A stretch of 64,000 nucleotides of DNA from CAVVAE01 sp963746185. GTDB lineage: Bacteria; Actinomycetota; Actinomycetes; Propionibacteriales; Nocardioidaceae. The position numbers were made by a program, and so were the translations under genes. The stretch lies in assembly GCA_963746185.1 (NCBI GenBank), contig CAVVAE010000002.1, positions 372,001 to 436,000 on the forward strand. Reading direction: 5' to 3'. The first letter of the stretch is position 1; the number at the start of each line of letters is the position of its first letter. Positions 18,501 through 26,776 of the stretch are shown piece by piece. Under the pieces are notes generated by a model that searched no databases, was not told where the DNA came from, and saw nothing but the letters and a program-made list of their open reading frames with translations.

Positions 18501-20090
18501 GGTGTACCCGTCCCGATGGGAGTCCCCGAGGCATTCACCGAGCCGGTCGCAGATCCGCTGGGCGACCTCGTTGGCCGCTACGCCCGCACGCACGGGCCCT
18601 TCACGACCGCAGACGTGGCTGCCCGATTCGGTCTGGGACAGGCGGTGGCCCACGACGCACTCAAACGGCTGGCGGCAGCAGGTCGAGTCGCCGAAGGCGA
18701 GTTCCGCCCCAGCGGTCACGGCAACGAGTGGTGCGACGCCGAGGTGTTGCGCCGGCTCCGTCGCCGGTCGCTGGCGGCTGCCCGCAAGGAGGTCGAGCCT
18801 GTCGAGCCGGCCGCGCTCGGCCGCTTCCTGCCCACCTGGCAAGGCGTGGGCGGCAGGTTGCGCGGGCCTGACGGCGTACTCTCCGTGGTCGAGCAGCTTG
18901 CTGGGTGTGCTGTGCCCGCCTCTGCGCTCGAGCCCTTCGTGTTCGGGAGCCGGTTGGTCGACTACCAGCCAGCGATGCTCGACGAGCTGACGGCCGCAGG
19001 CGAGGTGACCTGGGCAGGGGTTGGCTCGCTCCCCGGAACCGACGGGTGGATCAGCCTCCACGTTTCTGAGACGGCACCCCTCACCCTCCCCGATCTCGCT
19101 GACATCGAGATCGACGATCAGCACCAGCAGGTGCTCGATGTGTTGGGCGCGGGTGGCGGTTACTTCTTCCGTCAGCTCTCCGACGCCGTCGGTTCGTCGG
19201 ACGACCGCCAGCTCTCGGCAGTGCTGTGGGATCTCACCTGGGCGGGCTACCTCACCAACGACACCATCGCGCCCCTCCGGGCCATGCTCGCGGGCCGAGG
19301 CAGCCACCGACCACGACGGGCGACACCACGCGGCCGCCTCCACGGTCGCCGGGCGGTCGCCACGTCGTCGCTCAGCAGGCCATCCATGCCGTCGCGCACC
19401 GGCCCACCGACAGTCGCCGGGCGTTGGTCGCTCACGCCCGAACGAGAGGCTGACCCGACCAGGCGGGCACACGCCAACGCTGAGGCGTTGCTCGAACGGC
19501 ACGGCATCGTCACCCGTGGCGCCGTGGTCAGCGAACGCACACCTGGTGGCTTCGCTGCGGTCTACAAAGTGCTGGCCGCCTTCGAGGAGTCCGGCCGTTG
19601 TCGTCGTGGATACTTCGTCAGCGGGCTCGGAGCGGCGCAGTTCGGCATCACGGGAGCGGTTGATCGGCTTCGTTCGGTTGCCGGAGAGGCCATGTCGCAA
19701 GCGAGAACTGAGCCGGCGCTCGTGCTTGCCGCGACCGACCCCGCCAACCCGTTCGGCGCCTCGTTGCCCTGGCCAGAGCGAGCCTCCGACGACGCCGCCA
19801 GCACCGGTCACCGACCCGGCCGCAAAGCAGGTGCCGTCGTCGTCCTCGTTGACGGGTCTCTCGCGCTGTACGTCGAACGCGGCGGCCGCACCTTGCTGAC
19901 CTTCAGCACCGATCCGCACCGCATCCAGCCGGCCGTCGACGCTCTCGCCTTGGCCGTGCGTGACGGCGCGTTGGGCAAACTCACGGTCGAGCGTGCGGAC
20001 GGCGAACACATCCACGGGTCACCGCTTTCCGCAGCCCTCGAAGCCGCCGGGTTCCACGCCACACCACGCGGGCTCCGGCTGCGGAACTGA
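15531..20090 (+). CDS. lhr: Lhr-type ATP-dependent DNA helicase
   Basis: 1519 aa, GTG start, divergent from fhs. Large helicase-related (Lhr) proteins are superfamily 2, 3'-5' translocases linked to DNA repair in mycobacteria. Walker A APTGSGKT is at residues 47-54, DEVH at about 170, SAT (LSATVRP) near 205 and motif VI QRVGRAGH near 400. After the two RecA-like domains come the winged-helix and Lhr-specific domains, and a long C-terminal region typical of full-length actinobacterial Lhr. The region around residues 1265-1300 is Pro/Arg rich and probably a linker. Confidence 0.96.
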   Translation: MSRSVPEMAGFSSVTRAWFADAFEAPTTAQVGAWKAVSAGRHALVVAPTGSGKTLAAFLWALDRLSTTPPPDEKRQRCRVLYVSPLKALAVDVQRNLRAPLAGMRQTAARLDTAIPEVTVGIRSGDTSQADRRRLSATPPDIMITTPESLFLMLTSQARESLRGVETVIVDEVHAVAGTKRGAHLALSLERLDGLLPQPAQRIGLSATVRPIDEVARFLGGAHPVEVVAPTSTKEWDLKVVVPIEDMTELGQVTEELEGPAAGNAPRASIWPHVEERIVDLVQQQRSTIVFANSRRLAERLTARLNEIAADRLGDDVPDAGQPAQIMAQSGASHGVPEIIARAHHGSVSKEQRALIEEDLKAGRLPCVVATSSLELGIDMGAVDLVVQVESPPSVASGLQRVGRAGHQVGEVSRGVIFPNNRADLVQTAVTVERMRSGQIEALKVPANPLDVLAQQIVAAVAVDTWDTDELYTVVRRAASFATLPRSAYDATLDLLSGRYPSDEFAELRPRLVWDRVANTIVGRPGALRLAVTSGGTIPDRGLFGVFLVGENASRVGELDEEMVYESRVGDIFALGTSSWRIEDITHDRVLVSPAPGQPGRLPFWKGDALGRPAELGAAVGGFVREVAKLSEQAAVERATSAGLDTFAAGNLVAFIAEQRADTGYVPHDRQLVVERCRDELGDWRLIIHSPYGRAVHGPWALAIGARLRERFGIDAQAMAGDDGIVIRIPETDAEPPGAALCLFEPDEIDDLVTTEVGGSALFASRFRECAARALLLPRRDPGKRSPLWQQRQRSAALLEVASKYGSFPIVLEAVRECLQDVYDVPALIQLMRDIESRRIRVVEVETQTPSAFARSLLFGYVASFVYEGDSPLAERKAAALALDPALLGELLGRTELRDLLDVDVIDAISLEVQWLTDERRVRNLEGVADLLRVLGPLTRDEIHERTVPDSDVDDWIVDLVAARRAVTVRLAGTDMIAAVEDTARLRDALGVPVPMGVPEAFTEPVADPLGDLVGRYARTHGPFTTADVAARFGLGQAVAHDALKRLAAAGRVAEGEFRPSGHGNEWCDAEVLRRLRRRSLAAARKEVEPVEPAALGRFLPTWQGVGGRLRGPDGVLSVVEQLAGCAVPASALEPFVFGSRLVDYQPAMLDELTAAGEVTWAGVGSLPGTDGWISLHVSETAPLTLPDLADIEIDDQHQQVLDVLGAGGGYFFRQLSDAVGSSDDRQLSAVLWDLTWAGYLTNDTIAPLRAMLAGRGSHRPRRATPRGRLHGRRAVATSSLSRPSMPSRTGPPTVAGRWSLTPEREADPTRRAHANAEALLERHGIVTRGAVVSERTPGGFAAVYKVLAAFEESGRCRRGYFVSGLGAAQFGITGAVDRLRSVAGEAMSQARTEPALVLAATDPANPFGASLPWPERASDDAASTGHRPGRKAGAVVVLVDGSLALYVERGGRTLLTFSTDPHRIQPAVDALALAVRDGALGKLTVERADGEHIHGSPLSAALEAAGFHATPRGLRLRN

Positions 20091-20099
20091 GGCCCCGTG

Positions 20100-22220
20100 T
20101 CAGCTCTTGATGTCGAGAGAACGCCGCAGGAAGTCAAGCTGGAGGAGCAGCAGATTCTCCGCGACCACCTCGTCGTTGGCCATGTGGGTCATGCCTGACA
20201 ACGGAAGCACCTCATGAGGTTTGCCAGCAGCGAGCAAGGCGCTCGAGAGCCGGAGGGTGTGGGCCACCGTCACGTTGTCGTCGGCGAAGCCGTGAACCAA
20301 CATCAACGGCCGGGACAGACCGGCCGCCATCGGGAGCAGGTCGTGCGCGTCGTACACCGCCGGATTGTCGTCCGGGTGACCGAGGTAGCGCTCGGTGTAG
20401 CAGGTGTCGTAAAGACGTTGGTCCGTCACAGGAGCACCGGCGACGGCAGCCCTGAAGACGTCGGGGTGTTGCAGCACGCCGAGCGCCGAGATCCAGCCAC
20501 CGAAGGACCACCCACGGATCGCCACCTTGTCCGGGTCGACGTCGTCGGGATAGCGCTTCACGATCTCTTGCAGCACCTCGACCTGGTCGTCGATGGTGCC
20601 GACAAGATCGTGGCGGGCGAGCTTGTCCCACTTCGGTCCGCGTCCGTCCATTCCTCGCCCGTCGGCGACGATGACGACGAAGCCCTGGTCGGCGAACCAC
20701 TGCTCTTGCAGGTACGTCCGCGCGGAGCGAATCACCGTCTGGACCTGCGGTCCGCCGTACGGGTCCATCAAGACGGGGAGGCGACGCGACCCGCGCATGT
20801 GGCCGGTCGGGAAGAGAACCATGGTGGGGTAGGCCCGCGAGCCGACCTCGAGCAGCTCAGGTCGAGGCGTCAGTGGCACGGGCTCGGCGATCGATGTGAG
20901 CTCACCAACGACGGTGCCGTCGACGTTCACGGCGGTCACGATCGAGGTGTCGTCGAGCCCTTGTTGGGCAATGACGCAGGTTCCACCGCCGGCTGCTGCC
21001 ATCGCCACCCCGTCCTCGTCGCTCAGGTAGGTGACGGATCCGTCGAGACCGAGTCTGGCCAGCACGATCGCTCCGACTGTCGATGGCCACACCAGCGCGA
21101 CAGCGCCCTGCTCGTCGGCCGACAACACGTTCCGTACTTGGAGACCGACTGGGCTGAATGCCTCGCCATCGACGGCGAGGTGGCGAGTCTCGCCGACGTC
21201 GAGGCCGTGGAGGAGTCGTCCGTCGTCGAGCAGGCGTGGGGTCCCGCGGAGCAGCTCGACCCACGCATCATCGGTCAGCGCGCGGACGAGCGAGCTGCGC
21301 CCAGTGGCGGGGTCGACCTCCCTGAACTCCAGGCGTGCCTGGTCTCGGGTGAGCAATGTCAGCAGTGGCCGATCTGCCGTCCATTCGACGTGGGCGAGGT
21401 ATTCCAGGACGTGTCCGTCGAGGTCGGCGTCGGATCGCCAGTCCACGTCGGTCCGCGCACCGCCCATCGTGACGAGGGCGAGCGACACCTTCGCGTTGTT
21501 GGTGCCCGCCTGCGGATAGCGCAGTCGAGCTGGTTCGACTTCCGGCTGCGCCGGGTCCGCGATGTGCCACACCATGACGTCCGATTCGTCGTAGCGTTCG
21601 ACGAGCAGCGACTCCCCGTCAGGCGCCCACCAGAACCCACGAGATCTCGAGAGCTCCTCCGCAGCGGCGAACTCCGCCAACCCCCAGCGCACCTCCGTCG
21701 GTTCGTCGGGTTCGCGGCCGATCACGACCCGGTCACCGGTCGACTCGTCCACCACGTGCAGCCCGTCCTCCCCCGCGTAGGCGATCCGTCGGCCGGTCGG
21801 ATCCAGTCCCGGGTCGATCACCGACGATGTCGTCTTGATCTCCCGAGGAGCTGTCGACTCGGTCAGGTCGACCACGAACAGCCTCGACGAGAGCGCGAAC
21901 GCCGCGGACCGCACGTCCTGGTCGGTGCTGAACGCCACGATGCCCGACCCACGAACCCGCATCCGTTCGCGCCTGGCGCGCTCCTCCGCGGTGAGCCGCT
22001 CGCTGGACTCCTCGAGCAGCACGCTCGGATCCGCGATCTCGCGCTCACTTCTGGTGTCGACGTCGTACAACCACAGCGACTGTGTCATCGACGTTCCCGA
22101 CTTCGACCGGAGGAAAAGGATGCGCTGGCCGTCGGGGCTCACCACGAACCCCCGCGGCAGTCCGGCGTTGAAGTTGTGCGTTCGGGCGGCAAGGCGGGGG
22201 AAGCTCTCGGTCGTCGTCAT
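20100..22220 (-). CDS. S9 family serine peptidase (DPP IV-like)
   Basis: 706 aa from ATG 22220 (MTTTESFPRLAARTHNF). An N-terminal beta-propeller (WAPDGESLLVERY, GLDPTGRRIAYAGEDG) is followed by an alpha/beta-hydrolase domain. Catalytic residues are Ser in RGWSFGGW (about 567), Asp in HGFADDN (about 643) and His in GMTHM (about 678). There is no signal peptide, so it is probably cytoplasmic. S9 enzymes remove dipeptides or cleave short peptides; exact specificity is unknown. Its tail converges on lhr with a 9-bp gap. The frame extends 91 codons upstream across the divergent nei2 start, which I reject. Confidence 0.92.
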   Translation of the reverse strand: MTTTESFPRLAARTHNFNAGLPRGFVVSPDGQRILFLRSKSGTSMTQSLWLYDVDTRSEREIADPSVLLEESSERLTAEERARRERMRVRGSGIVAFSTDQDVRSAAFALSSRLFVVDLTESTAPREIKTTSSVIDPGLDPTGRRIAYAGEDGLHVVDESTGDRVVIGREPDEPTEVRWGLAEFAAAEELSRSRGFWWAPDGESLLVERYDESDVMVWHIADPAQPEVEPARLRYPQAGTNNAKVSLALVTMGGARTDVDWRSDADLDGHVLEYLAHVEWTADRPLLTLLTRDQARLEFREVDPATGRSSLVRALTDDAWVELLRGTPRLLDDGRLLHGLDVGETRHLAVDGEAFSPVGLQVRNVLSADEQGAVALVWPSTVGAIVLARLGLDGSVTYLSDEDGVAMAAAGGGTCVIAQQGLDDTSIVTAVNVDGTVVGELTSIAEPVPLTPRPELLEVGSRAYPTMVLFPTGHMRGSRRLPVLMDPYGGPQVQTVIRSARTYLQEQWFADQGFVVIVADGRGMDGRGPKWDKLARHDLVGTIDDQVEVLQEIVKRYPDDVDPDKVAIRGWSFGGWISALGVLQHPDVFRAAVAGAPVTDQRLYDTCYTERYLGHPDDNPAVYDAHDLLPMAAGLSRPLMLVHGFADDNVTVAHTLRLSSALLAAGKPHEVLPLSGMTHMANDEVVAENLLLLQLDFLRRSLDIKS

Positions 22221-22311
22221 GGGCACAGTCTCCGCAACCGGGCTGGGTCGTCGCAAGACCCGGTGTCCGGTGACCCGGGAGACGGATGGGTCGCGAAGAG
22301 GGGCAGCAGCG

Positions 22312-23142
22312 ATGCCTGAGGGCGACACCGTCTGGCGCACGGCGCAGCGGCTCGACCAGGCTCTGCGTGGTGCAGTACTGACCACGTCAGACTTCCGCGT
22401 GCCGAAGTACGCCGAGGTCGACCTCACCGGACAACAGATGGTCGAGACAGTCAGTCGCGGCAAGCACCTGCTCACGCGGTTTCCCGAGCTCACCCTGCAT
22501 ACGCACCTGAAGATGGAGGGCTCGTGGCACGTCTATCGCAACGGTTCGCCGTGGCGGGCGCCGGGATTTCAGGCCCGCGTGGTGCTTGCCACTGACTTCT
22601 GGCAGGCCGTCGGCTTCCTGCTCGGCACCGTCGAACTGGTGCCGCGCGACGACGAGGCCTCGGTCGTCGGGCACCTCGGGCCCGACCTGCTCGGACCCGA
22701 CTGGTCTGCCGACGAGGCGCTGCGCCGACTGAGCGCCGATCCCGACGTACCGATCGGTGAGGCACTGCTCGACCAGCGCAACCTGGCCGGCATCGGCAAC
22801 CTCTACAAGTCCGAGGCCTGCTTCCTGCTCGGCGTCCATCCCTTGACCCCGACTGGCCAGGTCGACGTCGTGCCCCAGCTGGTCGACAAGGCTCAGCGGC
22901 TGATGCAGCTCAACCGCGACCGGGCCGAACAGACGACGACCGGCAACACCCGGCGCGGCCAACGGTTGTGGGTCTACGGCCGGGCCGGTCAGCCATGCCG
23001 CCGCTGCGGCACAAGGATCGCTTCTGCCACCTGGGCCACGGTCTCAGACCGCTCCCGCGACGCCGGGATCACGTCAGCCGTCGACAACCCGAGCCAGGCG
23101 CGGGTCACCTACTGGTGCCCGATGTGCCAGCCCGAGCCGTGA
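22312..23142 (+). CDS. nei2: Nei2-type DNA glycosylase/AP lyase
   Basis: 276 aa, Fpg/Nei family. It begins MPEGDTVWRTAQRL: Pro2 is the Schiff-base nucleophile and Glu3 the acid, with THLKMEGSWHVY carrying the conserved lysine. The H2TH region is LLDQRNLAGIGNLYKSEACF. The C-terminal zinc finger is present (CRRCG ... CPMC) with an unusually long intervening loop. Such enzymes excise oxidised pyrimidines. The start is fixed by the need for Pro2. A cupin gene follows after 26 bp. Confidence 0.94.
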   Translation: MPEGDTVWRTAQRLDQALRGAVLTTSDFRVPKYAEVDLTGQQMVETVSRGKHLLTRFPELTLHTHLKMEGSWHVYRNGSPWRAPGFQARVVLATDFWQAVGFLLGTVELVPRDDEASVVGHLGPDLLGPDWSADEALRRLSADPDVPIGEALLDQRNLAGIGNLYKSEACFLLGVHPLTPTGQVDVVPQLVDKAQRLMQLNRDRAEQTTTGNTRRGQRLWVYGRAGQPCRRCGTRIASATWATVSDRSRDAGITSAVDNPSQARVTYWCPMCQPEP

Positions 23143-23168
23143 CCCGCGGCTGCGGTTAGCCTGGCGTG

Positions 23169-23516
23169 ATGAATGACTTCGTCGTACGGCGCTGGGATCT
23201 CGCTCCCTACCCGGGCGACCAGGCGCCTCCCCACATCCATCACGGTGGCGACGAGGCGTTCTGCGTGGTCGAGGGGCAGCTCGAGGTGCTGGTCGGCGAC
23301 GAGCGCCAGCTGCTCGGCCCAGGAGATGTCGCGTACGTCCCGGCCGGGACGGTGCACACGTTCGCCACCAAAGGCTCTGAGGTAAGCCGGGTGATCGTCA
23401 TCATGACGCCGCAGATCGACGCTCTCGTGCAAGCACTGCACCAGCCGCACGACGGGGACTGGGCAGATGTGTGGGCGCGCCACAACTCAGAAGTCGTACA
23501 GACTGAAAGTGGCTGA
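23169..23516 (+). CDS. Single-domain cupin protein
   Basis: 115 aa, one cupin_2 beta-barrel. The metal-site motif PPHIHHGGDEAFCVVEGQ supplies two His and a Glu, and the second motif PAGTVHTF supplies the third His. Probably a small metal-binding enzyme or sensor; the substrate is unknown. The start is ATG 23169, with a GTG directly before it at 23166. It follows nei2 closely and ends 4 bp from the clgR stop in convergent orientation. Confidence 0.85.
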   Translation: MNDFVVRRWDLAPYPGDQAPPHIHHGGDEAFCVVEGQLEVLVGDERQLLGPGDVAYVPAGTVHTFATKGSEVSRVIVIMTPQIDALVQALHQPHDGDWADVWARHNSEVVQTESG

Positions 23517-23520
23517 GCGT

Positions 23521-23835
23521 TTAAGCGGCGACGTTGGTGACGTCGGCACTGACCTTGTCAGGCACAGCGATCGGGATTGGCGTCAGTGCGGTGACCGCAG
23601 CCTCCTCGCGGGCAATCTCACCGCTGACCTTGGCCATCACGACCGACAACGGCACACCGAGTGCACGAGAGATGGCGCTCAGGCACTCTGACGATGCTTC
23701 CTTTTGGCCGCGTTCGATCTCGGAAATGTAGCCGAGACTCACTTGGGCGTCAGCAGAGACGTCTCGGAGCGTGCGGCCCTGCTCACGGCGCAGTTCGCGC
23801 AACACATCACCCAGCAGTCGACGGACCAAGATCAT
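23521..23835 (-). CDS. clgR: ClgR-type XRE transcriptional regulator
   Basis: 104 aa from ATG 23835 (MILVRRLLGDVLRE). An N-terminal XRE helix-turn-helix (residues 8-65): LRREQGRTLRDVSADAQVSL, YISEIERGQKEASSE. The acidic/hydrophobic tail ends in NVAA, which resembles a Clp-degradable Ala-Ala end. In actinobacteria ClgR activates clp protease and stress genes, is itself degraded by ClpP, and sits next to pgsA and cinA exactly as here. The assignment rests on sequence plus this gene order. Confidence 0.88.
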   Translation of the reverse strand: MILVRRLLGDVLRELRREQGRTLRDVSADAQVSLGYISEIERGQKEASSECLSAISRALGVPLSVVMAKVSGEIAREEAAVTALTPIPIAVPDKVSADVTNVAA

Positions 23836-23966
23836 CGTCGTGCTCCTCTCGGGTGTTGGGCGATGGCGGCGAGCCAGGTCGACGCGTGTTCCCAGGTTAC
23901 CGGTCCCGGGGTCCAGATGTGCCTGACCCCACACACAACACCCCGAGCGGCCGCCTTCTTCCCGCC

Positions 23967-24458
23967 TCAGAGCAGGCTGTGGAGCAGGGCGAGGACCTCG
24001 AAGACTGTGGCTTCCCTGATCTGCTGGCGTGAGCCTGCCAGGTCGAGGCGCCTCGAAGAGACGGCTCCGGAAGGACTGGCAACGGCGACGTACACCTCTC
24101 CAGCGGGATGACCGTCCTGCGGGTCTGGCCCAGCGACCCCCGTCGTGGACACCGCCCAGTCTGCGCTGAACAGGGCGCCTGCCCGGGTCGCCATCGCCTC
24201 GGCGCACTCCGCCGAGATCACACCAAAGCGGGAGACGATGGTCGGGTCGAGGCCGAGGACAGACACCTTCACGTCGGTCGCGTACGCCGCAACGCCTCCA
24301 CGCAGAACCGTCGATGCGCCGGGGACGCTGGCCAGAGTCGACGCGACCAGCCCAGCAGTGAGCGACTCCGCCGTCGCCAGCGTGGCACCAGCAGCCTCGA
24401 GGTCGCTCAGACACGTCGCGGCCAGGTCAACCAGGTCTCCTCCGCGCGCTGGCGTCAT
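23967..24458 (-). CDS. cinA: CinA C-terminal domain family protein (NMN amidohydrolase type)
   Basis: 163 aa comprising only the CinA_C/PncC domain: TLATAESLTAGLVASTLASVPGAS, GGVAAYATDVKVSVLGL, STTGVAGPDPQDGHPAGEVY. PncC proteins deamidate nicotinamide mononucleotide to nicotinate mononucleotide. The N-terminal MoCF-like domain of full CinA is absent, as is usual for the actinobacterial copy. It lies between pgsA and clgR on the same strand. Confidence 0.92.
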   Translation of the reverse strand: MTPARGGDLVDLAATCLSDLEAAGATLATAESLTAGLVASTLASVPGASTVLRGGVAAYATDVKVSVLGLDPTIVSRFGVISAECAEAMATRAGALFSADWAVSTTGVAGPDPQDGHPAGEVYVAVASPSGAVSSRRLDLAGSRQQIREATVFEVLALLHSLL

Positions 24459-24483
24459 CGACCACGCCCACTGCCACCGACCA

Positions 24484-25221
24484 TCACGACAAGGCTGTCG
24501 GGTCGGCGGCCTGCCTCTCGAGCCGTTGCTTCCATGCTTCCCGCACGTAGTCGACTCCCGTGATGACAGTGACAGCCAACGCGGCGGCCATCACCACGGC
24601 GGCCATCCACCAGAGCACATCCCCGAACGAGCCGAAGGGGCCGCTCGCCTCGTTCAGCGGCAGGATAAAGCCACACAGCGCGACCGCCTGGAGCGTGGTC
24701 TTGATCTTCCCCCCGCGGCTGGCCGGCATCACGCCATGCCGGATGACCCAGAAGCGCAGCAACGTGATGCCCAGTTCACGTCCGAGCACCACGATCGTCA
24801 CCCACCACCACAGCTCGCCGATGATCGACAGCCCCACGAAAGCCATTCCCGTGAGCGCCTTGTCGGCGATGGGGTCCATCAGCTTGCCGAAGTCGGTGAC
24901 GAGGTTGCGCCGGCGAGCAATGTCGCCATCGATCCGATCCGTGAGGATCGCCAACGTAAAGATCGCGAACGCCCAGAAGCGGTAAGTCGGGTCGTCGCCG
25001 TCTTCCCAGAGCAGCAGCCAGCCAAACAACGGGACCATCAGGATGCGCAGCGTGGTGAGGGCGTTGGGGAGGTTCCAGTTACTGGGCACCTCCTCGCGAA
25101 GATCGCCCATCTGCACTGAATCCACCGGCTCCTCTGAAGTCACCGGCTCCGCCGACTCGACCGACTCGATCGGCTGACCGGGGTCACCGGACGGCTGAGG
25201 CGAGAAGGGAGCATTGGGCAT
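24484..25221 (-). CDS. pgsA: CDP-diacylglycerol--glycerol-3-phosphate 3-phosphatidyltransferase
   Basis: 245 aa from ATG 25221. A CDP-alcohol phosphotransferase of the cytoplasmic membrane that makes phosphatidylglycerol phosphate. The motif D-G-x2-A-R-x8-G-x3-D-x3-D is present as DGDIARRRNL...FGKLMDPIAD. Hydrophobic helices surround it. The first 45 residues form a Pro/Glu/Ser-rich cytoplasmic leader longer than in the usual protein. It is 10 bp downstream of rimO, so co-transcribed. Other CDP-alcohol transferases cannot be fully excluded. Confidence 0.9.
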   Translation of the reverse strand: MPNAPFSPQPSGDPGQPIESVESAEPVTSEEPVDSVQMGDLREEVPSNWNLPNALTTLRILMVPLFGWLLLWEDGDDPTYRFWAFAIFTLAILTDRIDGDIARRRNLVTDFGKLMDPIADKALTGMAFVGLSIIGELWWWVTIVVLGRELGITLLRFWVIRHGVMPASRGGKIKTTLQAVALCGFILPLNEASGPFGSFGDVLWWMAAVVMAAALAVTVITGVDYVREAWKQRLERQAADPTALS

Positions 25222-25231
25222 GGAGGTCAAC

Positions 25232-26725
25232 CTATTCTGTCGCTGCCACGGCGACGAGGTCGACACCCGACGTCGCGACGACGCAAGCGCTGATGACGTC
25301 GCCGACCTGGGCTGCTTCCGACACACCTGTGACGGTCGTCGAACCGTCGACCTCGGGGCCCTGACAATCGGGCCTGCCCTCCACGACTCCGTCGTCAACG
25401 ACCTCCACGAGCACGTCGATCTGCTCTCCGATCCGGTCTTCGGCGCGCTGCGCCGTGAGTTCCTCGACGAGGCGGGTCACGTGTTCCGTGCGAGCCCGAA
25501 TCTCGTCGTCGTCGTGGTGACCCTCGAGCCCGACTGCCTCGGTGCCGTCCTCGTCGGAGTAGCCGAAGACGCCGACCGCGTCGAGACGGGCCGCAGTGAG
25601 GAAGTCGCACAACGTCTGCACGTCAGCCTCGGTCTCGCCCGGAAACCCCACGATCACATTGCTCCGTGCGCCGGCCAGCGGGCTGTGCGTACGGATCAGA
25701 TCGAGCAGCCCGAGAAACCGCTCCGGGTCGCCGAAGCGGCGCATGCTCCGGAGAACAGTGGCCGATGCGTGCTGGAACGACAGGTCGAAGTACTGCGCGA
25801 CGCCTGGTGTCGTGGCGATGGCTTCGACCAGGGTTGGCCGCATCTCCGCCGGCTGCAGGTAGGAGACGCGAACCCGTCGTACCCCGTCCACCGCGGCAAG
25901 ATCCGGAAGCAGGCTTTCGAGGAGTCTGATGTCGCCAAGGTCCTTGCCGTACGACGTCGAGTTCTCGCTGACCAGGAAGACCTCGCGAACTCCGTGGCCG
26001 ACCAACCAGCGCGCCTCCTCGAGGATCTCGGCAGGACGCCGCGACACGAAGGATCCCCGGAAGCTCGGAATAGCGCAGAACGAGCAGCGTCGGTCACACC
26101 CTGAGGCAAGCTTGAGCGGTGCCATCGGGCCCGACCCGAGTCGCCTGCGGACGGCCCGCGGCCCACTCGCGGGAGCGACGCCCGAGGGCAGATCGGGACC
26201 GGACTGTGCGTGACCGGGCAGCGAAGGCGCAGAACCGGTGGCAGCGCGGTCGACAGGCGAGATCGGTAGCAGCGACCGGCGGTCCCGCGGCGTATGCGCT
26301 GAGTGCACCTCACCGGCGAGGATCCCCCGCAGCCGCTCGGCGATGTCGGGGTAGTCGTCGAAGCCCAGCACCGCATCGGCCTCGGGCAGCGAGTCGGCGA
26401 GCTGCTGGCCGTAGCGCTCGGCCATGCACCCGACAGCGACAACCGCCTGCGTGGTGCCACCCGATTTGAGCTCTGCCGCCTCGAGCAGGGTGTCCACGGA
26501 GTCTTTCTTGGCCGCTTCCACGAAGCCGCAGGTGTTGACGACGACCGTCTCAGCGGCTTCGGGGTCATCTACGAGGCGGAACCCGCCTGCCTCGAGGCGG
26601 GCCGCGAGCTCCTCAGAGTCGACGTCGTTACGGGCGCATCCCAGCGTGAGGAGGGCCACGGTTGTCGCGTCGTCGGCCTCGGTGAGGGAGTCCTGAGGCA
26701 CGGTCAGGTCGTGAAGAGTATTCAT
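25232..26725 (-). CDS. rimO: Ribosomal protein S12 methylthiotransferase RimO
   Basis: 497 aa, MiaB/RimO radical-SAM methylthiotransferase. The N-terminal UPF0004 domain has three cysteines (LGCARNDVDSEEL, NTCGFVEAAKKDS, VGCMAERYG) for one 4Fe-4S cluster. The radical-SAM motif CDRRCSFCAIP (near residue 211) binds the second. A TRAM domain ends the protein. CARNDVDSEE and CAIPSFRG are RimO rather than MiaB signatures. It modifies an aspartate of ribosomal protein S12. A Pro/Ser/Gly-rich insert precedes the radical-SAM core (about residues 150-195). Confidence 0.95.
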   Translation of the reverse strand: MNTLHDLTVPQDSLTEADDATTVALLTLGCARNDVDSEELAARLEAGGFRLVDDPEAAETVVVNTCGFVEAAKKDSVDTLLEAAELKSGGTTQAVVAVGCMAERYGQQLADSLPEADAVLGFDDYPDIAERLRGILAGEVHSAHTPRDRRSLLPISPVDRAATGSAPSLPGHAQSGPDLPSGVAPASGPRAVRRRLGSGPMAPLKLASGCDRRCSFCAIPSFRGSFVSRRPAEILEEARWLVGHGVREVFLVSENSTSYGKDLGDIRLLESLLPDLAAVDGVRRVRVSYLQPAEMRPTLVEAIATTPGVAQYFDLSFQHASATVLRSMRRFGDPERFLGLLDLIRTHSPLAGARSNVIVGFPGETEADVQTLCDFLTAARLDAVGVFGYSDEDGTEAVGLEGHHDDDEIRARTEHVTRLVEELTAQRAEDRIGEQIDVLVEVVDDGVVEGRPDCQGPEVDGSTTVTGVSEAAQVGDVISACVVATSGVDLVAVAATE

Positions 26726-26776
26726 GAGGTGGCTTCAGTATGCCGCCTCCCCCTAGCCGAGCCCCAAAGTCCGCCG

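Noticed and set aside
18486..20015. Long minus-strand open frame antisense to the end of lhr
   Set aside because: No family similarity; lhr continues intact on the plus strand.
20214..22319. Long plus-strand open frame antisense to the S9 peptidase
   Set aside because: Arginine/valine/glutamate-rich shadow of a G+C-rich gene; no motifs.
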